In this document: positions 8,835-17,200 of the stretch, in pieces | How positions within the stretch are numbered: position 1 is the first letter of the stretch | Layout: the number at the start of each line of letters is the position of its first letter | Origin: Inquilinus sp052113205 | Lineage (GTDB): Bacteria > Pseudomonadota > Alphaproteobacteria > DSM-16000 > Inquilinaceae | Reading direction: 5' to 3' | DNA: 64,000 nt | NCBI RefSeq assembly: GCF_052113205.1 | Contig: NZ_JBFRCU010000007.1 | Span: forward strand, 77,395-141,394 | Made by a program: the position numbers and the translations under genes | The notes under the pieces: model-generated | The model's database searches: none | The model's input: only the letters and a program-made list of their open reading frames with translations | Told to the model about the DNA's origin: nothing

Positions 8835-10138
8835 CACACCTCCCCGTCCAGGAATTCGTCCTCATAGGGGAAGCGCGACAGCAGCTCGGTGCCGGTCTCG
8901 GTGATCAGGATCTCGTCCTCCAGCTTCACGCCCTCGCGGCCGCCCTTCTCGCCGACATAGCTCTCGACGCTGACCACCATGCCGGGCACCAGATGTCCCT
9001 CGCGGCCATAGGTCTCGTAGTCCATGGCATGGGCGATGAACGGCGTCTCGCCATGCATGCCGACGCCGTGCATGACCGAGGTGTAGCGCTGCTCGACGAA
9101 GCGGTCGGGGATGGTCCAGGCCTTCTCCGCCACCTCGCGGAACGCCATGCCCGGCTTGACGATGCCGATATTGTGCCGGATCTGGTCGTGGGCCATCCGG
9201 TACAGCATCTTCTGGTAGTCCGTCGGCCGGCCCGGTCCGCAGCGGAAGGTGCGCGAGAAGTCGGAGTAGTAGCCGTAGCAGCCGATCGTGTCGGTATCGA
9301 GCGCCACCAGCTCGCCCGGCCGGACCTTGCGGCCGCCGGCCTCGCTGAACCACGGGTTGGTGCGCTGGCCGGAGGTCAGCAGCCGGGTCTCGATGAACTC
9401 GCCGCCCTGGCGGATCACCTCGTGATACATGATGGCGAACAGCTCGTTCTCGGAGATGCCGGGCTTGATCGCCTCGCGCACCGCCGCGACCGCCGCCTCG
9501 GCCCCGGCCATCGAGGCCTGCAGGCATTTGATCTCCTCCACCGTCTTCACCGCGCGCACGGCCAGGATCTCGCCCTGGCAGTCGGTGACGGTGCAGCCGC
9601 GCTTCTCCAGCGCCAGCGCGTGCAGGTGGTTGCAGCGGTCGAGGCCGATCTTCATCGACCCGCCGCCATGGGCCCGCAGCAGTTCGGCGATCTCGTCGGC
9701 GAAGGCGCCGGCGCTCTCGCCGTCGCGGTTCGACACCGAGGACCAGACCAGCTTGGACGGCCGCGCCTCGTCGACCGTGTCGAGCACGGTCGAGACGTGA
9801 TAGCTCTGCGGGTACTCGAACAGGACGATCGGTCCTGCGGCGGGCACGAAGAAATAGCGGGTCGAGTTGCGCAGGAAGTAGCCGAACATGTTGCGCGACC
9901 CGGTGGCGTAGCGCTGGTTGTACGGGTCGAACAGCACCACCGCGCCATAGCCGGAATTGGCCATCCAGCGGCGCAGCCGGGCGAGGCGGCCCTGGCGCAG
10001 CGCATGGACGTTGACATAGGACGGCTCGGTGTCCGACAGCCACATGCCGACGGATTCGTCCGAGGTGGCCGGGTGGCGCATCCGCTCGGCGAAATCGACG
10101 TCCTCGACGCTGTCGGGGTTGAACACCACGATGCTCAT
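8834..10138 (-). CDS. M24-family (DddP-like) metalloenzyme
   Basis: A 434-residue pita-bread-fold protein. All six metal ligands expected for the DMSP lyase DddP are present at a constant offset of 14: D281, D283, D293, H357, E392, E407. The stretches ETRLLTSGQRTNPWF and VKLEDEILITE closely resemble DddP as I recall it. The residue matching DddP's proposed catalytic D377 is G363 (MHGVGMHGETPF), so DMSP cleavage is doubtful. A metal-dependent C-N or amide hydrolase related to Xaa-Pro peptidases is equally possible. Its start at 10138 (ATG) lies just downstream of a repeat, and it overlaps the next gene. Confidence 0.88.
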   Translation of the reverse strand: MSIVVFNPDSVEDVDFAERMRHPATSDESVGMWLSDTEPSYVNVHALRQGRLARLRRWMANSGYGAVVLFDPYNQRYATGSRNMFGYFLRNSTRYFFVPAAGPIVLFEYPQSYHVSTVLDTVDEARPSKLVWSSVSNRDGESAGAFADEIAELLRAHGGGSMKIGLDRCNHLHALALEKRGCTVTDCQGEILAVRAVKTVEEIKCLQASMAGAEAAVAAVREAIKPGISENELFAIMYHEVIRQGGEFIETRLLTSGQRTNPWFSEAGGRKVRPGELVALDTDTIGCYGYYSDFSRTFRCGPGRPTDYQKMLYRMAHDQIRHNIGIVKPGMAFREVAEKAWTIPDRFVEQRYTSVMHGVGMHGETPFIAHAMDYETYGREGHLVPGMVVSVESYVGEKGGREGVKLEDEILITETGTELLSRFPYEDEFLDGEV

Positions 10139-10231
10139 TCGCGTCTCCCTGTTCGACCCAGGATGCGACGGTCGGCAGGCGCGGTTCGTGCAGAATTCCG
10201 CAAAGAGTATGCGGATTTCCGCCAAAAGAAC

Positions 10232-10325
10232 CGTCATGGCGAGGAGCGAAGCGACGTGGCCATCCAGGGGGCCGGGTGCGAGCGGCCCCCTGGATGGCCA
10301 CACCCCTGCGGGGCTCGCCATGACG
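10232..10325. repeat. Palindromic repeat family D
   Basis: A long imperfect palindrome starting CGTCATGGCGAGGAGCG and ending GGGGCTCGCCATGACG. The inner arms GGCCATCCAGGGGGC and GCCCCCTGGATGGCC pair almost perfectly. It lies between the regulator and the M24 gene, so it would be transcribed in the operon leader and could form a strong hairpin. It resembles dispersed REP-type repeats of high-GC Alphaproteobacteria. Confidence 0.88.
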
Positions 10326-10338
10326 ATAGCGGGGGTGC

Positions 10339-11319
10339 CTAAGGCCGGCGCGCGGCGCGGGGCGAGACGCCCTCCTGCTCGCGGAACGCCCGGGCGAAGC
10401 TGGACATGTCGGAGAAGCCGCAGGCCAGGGCGACGTCGCGCACCGGCAGGGTGGAATGGGCCAGCAGGTCCGCCGCCCGCCGCAGCCGCAGCCGGCGGTA
10501 ATAGGCGCCGGGGGAGGTGCCGGCCGCTGCGCGGAAGGCGCGCTCCAGCCGGTCGGCCGAGACGCCGAGGCGATCGGCCAGCCCGGTCATGCGCAGCCGG
10601 TCCTCTACCGCCTCCTCCATGATCGCGATCGCCGACAGCACCAGCTCGTCCTGGATGCCGGTGCGCAGCCGCAGCGGCATCAGCTTGCGGTCGACGCTGG
10701 AGCGAAGCGGGCTGTGCACGAACCATTCGGCGACGCCAGCCGCCAGCTCCGCCCCGCAATCCGTGCCGATGATGTCGAGCATCATGTCCAGGCTGCCGAC
10801 GCCGCCGGCCGAGGTGAAGCGCTTGCGGTCGATGACGTAGAGGTCGCGGCACAGCTCGATCTCCGGGAAGGCCTCGGTGAAGGCCGGCTGGCTGGTCCAG
10901 TGCAGGGTGCAGGCATGGCCGTCCAGCAGCCCGGCCCGGGCCAGGAAGAAGGCGGCGTCGGCGACCGCGCCGATCCAGGCCCCGGCCCGCAGGTTGCGGC
11001 GGATCCAGGCGACCGCATGCTCGGCCACCACATGATCGGCATCGCCGCCGGAGCACGCGACGATGCGGTCGACCAGCGGCGCCTCGCGCGCGCCCAGCAC
11101 CGGCTCGATGGCGAAGCCGTTCGACGCCCGCACCTTGCCGCCGGACAGGCCGACCGCGATCCAGCGGTAGCACTCGCGCCGGGCCAGGATGTTGGCGGCG
11201 CGCAGCGGCTCGATCACCGAGCTGAACGCCATGGTCGGGAAGCCGGGAAAGACCAGGACGGCGAAGGTGATCGGCGGCGCCGTCCCTGGTTGTGCGCGTC
11301 CGCGGGGTGCCTGAATCAC
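10339..11319 (-). CDS. GlxA-family transcriptional regulator (DJ-1/PfpI plus AraC HTH)
   Basis: A 326-residue regulator. Residues about 17-185 form the GATase1-like domain (start FAVLVFPGFPTMAFS). The C-terminal 100 residues form the AraC HTH, with ADRLGVSADRLERAFR and VRDVALACGFSDMSSFARAF. The start is a GTG at 11319 after AGGGA. This architecture is shared by GbdR, CdhR and SouR, which respond to glycine betaine, carnitine and sarcosine. It heads the leftward operon and probably activates it in response to a related small amine; the ligand is inferred. It is divergent from the esterase gene, with 97 bp between them. Confidence 0.9.
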   Translation of the reverse strand: MIQAPRGRAQPGTAPPITFAVLVFPGFPTMAFSSVIEPLRAANILARRECYRWIAVGLSGGKVRASNGFAIEPVLGAREAPLVDRIVACSGGDADHVVAEHAVAWIRRNLRAGAWIGAVADAAFFLARAGLLDGHACTLHWTSQPAFTEAFPEIELCRDLYVIDRKRFTSAGGVGSLDMMLDIIGTDCGAELAAGVAEWFVHSPLRSSVDRKLMPLRLRTGIQDELVLSAIAIMEEAVEDRLRMTGLADRLGVSADRLERAFRAAAGTSPGAYYRRLRLRRAADLLAHSTLPVRDVALACGFSDMSSFARAFREQEGVSPRAARRP

Positions 11320-11416
11320 GTTGCGTCCCTGGTGCCGGTCGTTGCATCCCTGTCGGACTGCGGAGTGTCCCGACAGGCGGCGCCGCGGTCAACGTCCCCA
11401 GTCCGGATCGCGTCGC

Positions 11417-12301
11417 ATGAGCGTGTCATGGGCCACATCCAGTCCCGCCGAGCTGCGGGCGCACCACGCCCGGGATGCCGAGGAGCGGGCCGGCCCGCTG
11501 CCTGACGACGTGTCCGAGTCGATGGTGGAGGAGGCGGGCGCCTTCCGCGGCGGCCTGCTGTTCACGCCGCCGGATCCGTCGCCGGATGCCGCGATCGTCT
11601 ACTTCCACGGCGGCGGCTTCGTGGCGGGAAGCCCGGCGAGCCATCGCGGCGTCACCGCCTGGCTGGCGAAGCTGACCGGGATGCGGGTGCTGTCGGCGCG
11701 CTACCGCCTGGCGCCGGAGCATCCGTTCCCGGCCCAGCGCGAGGATGCGGTGGCGGCCTGCGCCGCCCTCGCCGGGATCGGCGTGGACAGGCTGGTCCTG
11801 GCCGGCGACAGCGCCGGGGCTTGTGTCGCCCTGTGGGGCCTGCAAGGGCTCGATCCTGAGCGGCGGACCCGGGTCGCCGGGGTGGCCCTGCTGTATGGCG
11901 GGTTCGGCGGCATCGAAGGCGGCAGCATCGCCCGCAACGGCACCGCGGAGAACGGGCTGGACGCGGCGACGCTGTCGGTCATGTACCGCCGTCTCGGCCC
12001 AGCGGCGCAGGACGCCTGGCCGTTGGCCTTCGCCGGCGGGATCGCCGTGCCGGCCTATGTCCTGGCGGCGGAGCTGGACGCGGTGTTTGATGATTCCGCC
12101 CTGCTGTTTCAGCGCCTCGGCTCCCGCGCCGACAGCCGCTTCGTCGTGGCCGCCGGCCAGGACCACGGCTTCCTCAAGGGCGCGGGCCGCGATCCCGTCG
12201 CGGCGCGCGAACTCGAGGCTCTCGCCCTCTGGCTGAAGCAACTCGGCGCCGTTGCGGCGGATTCGGTGGCGACGCGCTCCTATCCGAAGGTGAAGGCATA
12301 G
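11417..12301 (+). CDS. Alpha/beta hydrolase (hormone-sensitive-lipase type esterase)
   Basis: A 294-residue esterase or lipase of the hormone-sensitive-lipase family. The oxyanion-hole motif is HGGGF, the nucleophile sits in GDSAGA, the acid is in AELDAVFDD and the histidine in GQDHGF. Start chosen at the ATG 11417 (MSVSWATSS); the frame is open back to 11321 but upstream residues look non-coding. No signal peptide is seen, so it is probably cytoplasmic. Its last 22 bp overlap the convergent DipZ-like gene. The substrate is unknown. Confidence 0.88.
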   Translation: MSVSWATSSPAELRAHHARDAEERAGPLPDDVSESMVEEAGAFRGGLLFTPPDPSPDAAIVYFHGGGFVAGSPASHRGVTAWLAKLTGMRVLSARYRLAPEHPFPAQREDAVAACAALAGIGVDRLVLAGDSAGACVALWGLQGLDPERRTRVAGVALLYGGFGGIEGGSIARNGTAENGLDAATLSVMYRRLGPAAQDAWPLAFAGGIAVPAYVLAAELDAVFDDSALLFQRLGSRADSRFVVAAGQDHGFLKGAGRDPVAARELEALALWLKQLGAVAADSVATRSYPKVKA

Positions 12302-14001
12302 GCCTGGACGCCCGGATCCAGGAACCGGATCTCGAAGCTGCGGTCGGCGACCGGGCCGTCCTGGCGCACCAGCTGGTACAGGCGGTGGTCGGTCACCGTG
12401 CCCTGGCCGTCGGCATCGGTGTCGGTGCCGTGGCTGGCGCCAGGCGCCGCGCCGTCGATGGTGACGCGGAACCGCACCGGCTTGCCGTCCGGACCCGGCC
12501 CCAGCACCAGGTGCAGGTCCCGGGCGTGGAAGCGGTAGACGATGCCGCCGCCCGCCTGGTTCAGATCGGCATGTTCGCCGCCGATCGTCCAGTCGCCGGC
12601 CAGGCCCCATTGGTTCAGCCGCGGCGTGCCGGCCTCGTAGACATGGCCGGCGTTCGGCACCGCGCCGCCGGGCGAGGCGAACCTCTCCGCCTGTCGGAAG
12701 CCGATATAGGTCTCGGGCGATCCGACATCGTTCGCGTCCGAGGCCGCTTCCACGCCGGCGGGGCTGACCGCGACCAGCCCGGCGACGGGATCGGCGTGCC
12801 CGGCCTCGGCCAGCAGCTGCTGGATCACCCGCTCCGACTCGTCATAGCCCTCCTCGCCGAAATGCTCGTGCCGGATCCGGCCCTGGGCATCGATGATGTA
12901 TTGCGCCGGCCAGTACTGGTTCCCGAAGGCCTGCCACACCGCGTAATTGTTGTCGATCGCCACCGGGTAGCCGATCTTCAGGTCGGCGATCGCCTTGCGG
13001 ACATTGTCGACATTGCGCTCGAAGGCAAATTCGGGTGAGTGCACGCCGATCACCACCAGCCCCTGGTCCTTGTACTTTTCGGCCCAGGCGCGGACATAGG
13101 GGATGGTGCGCAGGCAGTTGATGCAGGAATAGGTCCAGAACTGCACCAGCACGACCTTGCCCTTCAGGCTCTCCCGGATCAGCGGCGGCGAGTTCAGCCA
13201 GTCGACGGCGCCGGCCAAAGGCGGGAAGTACCCGACGACCGGCAGGGGGGCCGGCTGGCCGGCGACCTTGGTCACGGGTTGCAGCCGGTCGATCAGCCCG
13301 TGCTCGATCGAGGTCGTGCCGGCCAGCGACACCCGCGTCAGCAGGCCGGTGTCGAGCCCCAGGACGATCGTCGTGACGGCGGCCAGCACCGCCACGCCCA
13401 GGCCGCGGCGGATCCATTCGCCGGCGCCGAGCGACCGCTTGATCGCCGCGAAGATCCGGCCGAAGGCGCGCAGCGCCAGGGCCAGGGAGGTGGCCGCGCC
13501 CAGGGCATAGGCCAGCAGCAGCAGCGAGGTCTGGGGATTGGCGCCGTTCAGCGCGGCGCCGGTCAGGATCAGCCCCAGCACCGGCCCGGCGCAGGGCGCC
13601 CAGAGCAGGCCGGTGGCGACGCCCAGCAGCAGCGATGCCGGCACCGGCGAGCGCCGCGCGCCGACATCCTCGGCGGCGTCCGACAGCCGGCCGCCGAGCA
13701 CCACCAGGGGCCGCGTCAGCCGGTCGGCCAGGCGGGGCACCAGCAGCGTCGCCCCGAACAATGCCAGCAGCGCGATCGCGGCGATGCGGCCCCATTCGTT
13801 CGCGGCGACGGCCCAGCCGCCGGCCACCGCGGCCAGGGTGGCGACGGCGGCGAAGGTCACGGCCATGCCGATCAGCATCGGCAGCCCGTTGCTCAGGAAC
13901 GGCCGGTCCGCCCGGGCGAAGACGAAGGGCAGGACGGGCAGGATGCAGGGGCTGACGATGGTCAGCACGCCGCCGAGATAGGCCAGCACGAACAACAGCA
14001 T
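12280..14001 (-). CDS. dipZ: DipZ-like cytochrome c biogenesis/thiol-disulfide protein
   Basis: A 573-residue fusion. Residues 1-220 are a CcdA-type membrane domain with cysteines C19 (SPCILP) and C137 (WAPCAGP). Residues about 265-400 are a thioredoxin-like domain with the motif CINC at C293 and C296. The C-terminal ~170 residues are a beta-rich domain of the kind seen in DipZ proteins. The layout implies electron transfer from the cytoplasm across the membrane to a periplasmic thioredoxin. The target is unknown; the large secreted cytochrome c nearby is a possible client, which is inference. Convergent 22-bp overlap with the esterase gene. Confidence 0.9.
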   Translation of the reverse strand: MLLFVLAYLGGVLTIVSPCILPVLPFVFARADRPFLSNGLPMLIGMAVTFAAVATLAAVAGGWAVAANEWGRIAAIALLALFGATLLVPRLADRLTRPLVVLGGRLSDAAEDVGARRSPVPASLLLGVATGLLWAPCAGPVLGLILTGAALNGANPQTSLLLLAYALGAATSLALALRAFGRIFAAIKRSLGAGEWIRRGLGVAVLAAVTTIVLGLDTGLLTRVSLAGTTSIEHGLIDRLQPVTKVAGQPAPLPVVGYFPPLAGAVDWLNSPPLIRESLKGKVVLVQFWTYSCINCLRTIPYVRAWAEKYKDQGLVVIGVHSPEFAFERNVDNVRKAIADLKIGYPVAIDNNYAVWQAFGNQYWPAQYIIDAQGRIRHEHFGEEGYDESERVIQQLLAEAGHADPVAGLVAVSPAGVEAASDANDVGSPETYIGFRQAERFASPGGAVPNAGHVYEAGTPRLNQWGLAGDWTIGGEHADLNQAGGGIVYRFHARDLHLVLGPGPDGKPVRFRVTIDGAAPGASHGTDTDADGQGTVTDHRLYQLVRQDGPVADRSFEIRFLDPGVQAYAFTFG

Positions 14002-14121
14002 CTTGGGTCTCCGGGGCTCAGGCCGCCAGGGATGGATGGTCCTGAGCCGTGATGTGGGCTGCCGCCCGGAGATTCGCCCGTTAGCCGTTGTTAGCGGCTG
14101 TTGGCCCTGTAAAGACGGTAT

Positions 14122-14137
14122 TTGAAAGATATTTCAA
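14122..14137. promoter_or_regulatory. Inverted repeat in AT-rich leader upstream of cytochrome gene
   Basis: TTGAAA-GATA-TTTCAA is a perfect 6+6 inverted repeat in an AT-rich stretch (14110-14155) unlike the surrounding sequence. A TTGACA hexamer follows at about 14150-14155. It could be an operator or an upstream promoter element for the cytochrome gene. No regulator is assignable. Confidence 0.4.
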
Positions 14138-14264
14138 TATTTGAGATTTATTGACACGCCGAATGGGACACTTCATCGTCGATAGGACTGGATACGCATG
14201 CCGGCTCCACCTGAGAGGCCGAGGCTTCGACGGCAGAGCAGGAATAAGGAAGAAGGGGGAGAAA

Positions 14265-17200
14265 ATGAACGCCTGTCGACTGGCCCTCCTGGCCGGCCTG
14301 GTCTCCGTGTCTCTGGCTCCCGGCCTGCCGGCCTCCGCGCAAGACCCTCTCCCCCTCGAAGGCCCGGGCCTGGGGAATCTCACCTACACCGATGCCGAGC
14401 TGTTCCGCGAGATCTCGACGATCAGGTGGAACACCGCCACCAACACCAACGGCATCCCGGTGATCCAGTACACCATCCCCGGCAACACCAGCCCGCAGAA
14501 GCCCTACGGCACCAATGTCGGGGTCATGCACAACGGCTACTTCGTGACCCTGTTCGCGCCGGACAGCGGCGAGGCGACCGGCGGCTTCCTGATCTACGAC
14601 GTCAGCAACCCGCGGGACATCAAGCTGGTCAAGACGATCTACGAGCCGGACGGCCGCACCAAGGAGTTCCGCGAGCCGCACGCCTTCGGCCAGGCCACCA
14701 TCGGCGGCAAGGACTACATCGCCCTGCCCAGCATCTATGGCGTGGAGTTCTGGGACTTCACCGACATCAACGACATCAAGCAGGTGAAGAAGCTCGTATT
14801 ACCGGGCGTGAATGCCGGCGACTACGAGAATGTGAACTGGCAGATGTACTGGCAGGCGCCCTATCTCTACGTCGCCTCGGCCAGCCGGGGCATGTTCATC
14901 GTCGACGCCAGCGACCCGGCCAATGCCAGGATCGCCGACCGCGGCAACGGCCGGGCCAATCCGGTGCCGCTGGGCGAGCTGGGCGGCTTCCGCGCCGGCC
15001 CGGTCTTCGCCATGGGCAACGAGATGGTGCTGACCTCTATGGAGACCACGTCCGGCTTCGCCAGCCTGGACATCTCGGACCCGCTGAACCCGACGCTGAT
15101 CGGCGGCAAGACCACCCTGCCGAATTACTACGCCACCTGCTTCAACGGCCGGAAGCTCTACACCTCCGGGCGGAACGGCGACGGCAAGATGGCCGGCTAC
15201 GACCTCTCGAACCTGCGCGAGGTCAAGATCGAGAACGAGACCACCCCGGTCGAGGAGGGGCTGTACTGCGCCGCTCAGGACGACCACCTGATCGTCGGGG
15301 CGCAGCGCTACATCTTCAAGCTGGACATCACCAACCCTGGCTCCTATCCGGAGATCGGCCGGTCGGAGCGGGTGCCGGACAACGCCACCGTGCCGCCGCG
15401 CGGCAACCGCGACCCGGATCTCGGCCAGGTCGCGATGTTCGGCAACCTGGTCTTCGTCGGCAGCGACCATGGCAGCAACACCGCGTTCCGGCCGCACCAG
15501 AAGGGCCCGGACACGACGCCGCCGGCGATCCTGACGGTCTCGCCCGCCAGCGGCGTGCTGCGCCAGGCGACGACCTCGCGCATCGGCCTGGCGCTGTCCG
15601 ACAGCATCCTGCCGGAGACGGTCAACGCCCAGACCTTCATCGTCCGTCCCAGGGGCGGGACGGCGCTGGCCGGCACCTACAGCGTGCAGCTCGGCATCGT
15701 CAACTTCGCCCCGGCCCAGCCGCTGCAGCTCAACACCGAATACGAGGTGGTGCTGGCGGCCGGCGGGGTGAAGGACTATGCCGGCAACGGCCTGGCCACG
15801 GAGTTCACCTCGAGCTTCACCACCGGCAGCCAGGCGGTCCCGACCGCCTATGTCAACCGCTGGCCGCTCGCCAGCACCCTGACCGACGTGGCCGGCGGCA
15901 ATGACGGCAAGGCCAGCAGCCAGGACAGCTACAGCGAGGGCGGCCTAGACTTCACGCCCCGGACCACCGGCGTCGAGCTGGAGAGCGACACCATCGCCAA
16001 GGCCCTGGGCGGCACCGCGACCGTCAGCGTCCGCATGAAGACCAGCCAGATCGGCAACAGCAATCCGTGGCAGGCGCCGGGCATCTTCGGCCGCGACCAG
16101 GTCGGCGCCGCCAATGACGTGTTCTGGGGCTGGATCGACAATGCCGGCCATCTGAACCTGTCCGTCGGCGACCGCAGCGCCAGCAACCCGGTCACCCGGT
16201 CGGCGGCGCCGATCAATGACGGGCAGTGGCACCAGGTCGCCATGACCCGCGATGCCGTGACCGGCGCGCAAGCCATGTTCATCGACGGCGCCAAGGTCGC
16301 CTCGACCGGCACCGCGGGGGTGCTGGGGCTGTTCGACAAGCTGCAGATGCTGGGGCAGATCCAGGGCAACCCGGTCGCCTTCAAGGGCATCCTGTCCGAC
16401 GTGCGGGTCTACAAGCGGGTGCTGGCCGACGCCGAGATCGACGGCATCTTCAACCCTCGCCCGACGGTGCTGCCGCAGCAGCAGGTCGCCAAGGCGGTCG
16501 CGCTCGACCCCGCCGCTTTGGGCCTCAGCGGCGCGAAATACGTCTGGAACTTCGGCGACGGCAGCGCGCCGGTCACCACCACCGCGGCCAGCCCGATCGC
16601 GCGCTACACCTACGCCACGCCGGGCAACTACACCGTGTCGGTGACGGTGGTGACCGAGGACGGCACCGAGACCTCGTTCTCCTTCATCCAGAGCGTGATC
16701 CATCCGGTCACGGCCGCGGCCCCGACCCACAGCAGCAACATCGTCGGCAACGCCACGGCGGTCTACGCCGTCGACCCCGATGCCGGGACCATCGCCGCGA
16801 TCGACGCCGCCACCCTGGCCAAATCCTGGCAGCTGGCGGTCGGCAAGGAGCCGAAGACCCTGGCCCTCGGGCCCGGCGGCAAGCTGTGGGTCGCGGTGCA
16901 GGGCGACGACAAGCTGCTGCGCATCGACCCGCTGACCAAGGCGGTCAGCACCTTCACGCTGGACTACGGCAGCGCGCCCTATGGCGTGGTGTTCACGCCG
17001 GACGGCACCAAGGGGCTGCTGACCCTGGCCGGCAAGTCGGTGCTGGCGGTGTTCAACCCGACCACCGGCGCGATCATCCGCCGGGTGACGCTGCCGGAGG
17101 GCGGCGACGTGCGCGGCATCGCCGTCAGCGCGGATTCGAAGACCGCCTATGTCACCCGCTTCCGCTCGAAGATGATTCAGGGCGAGGTCTACAAGGTCAG

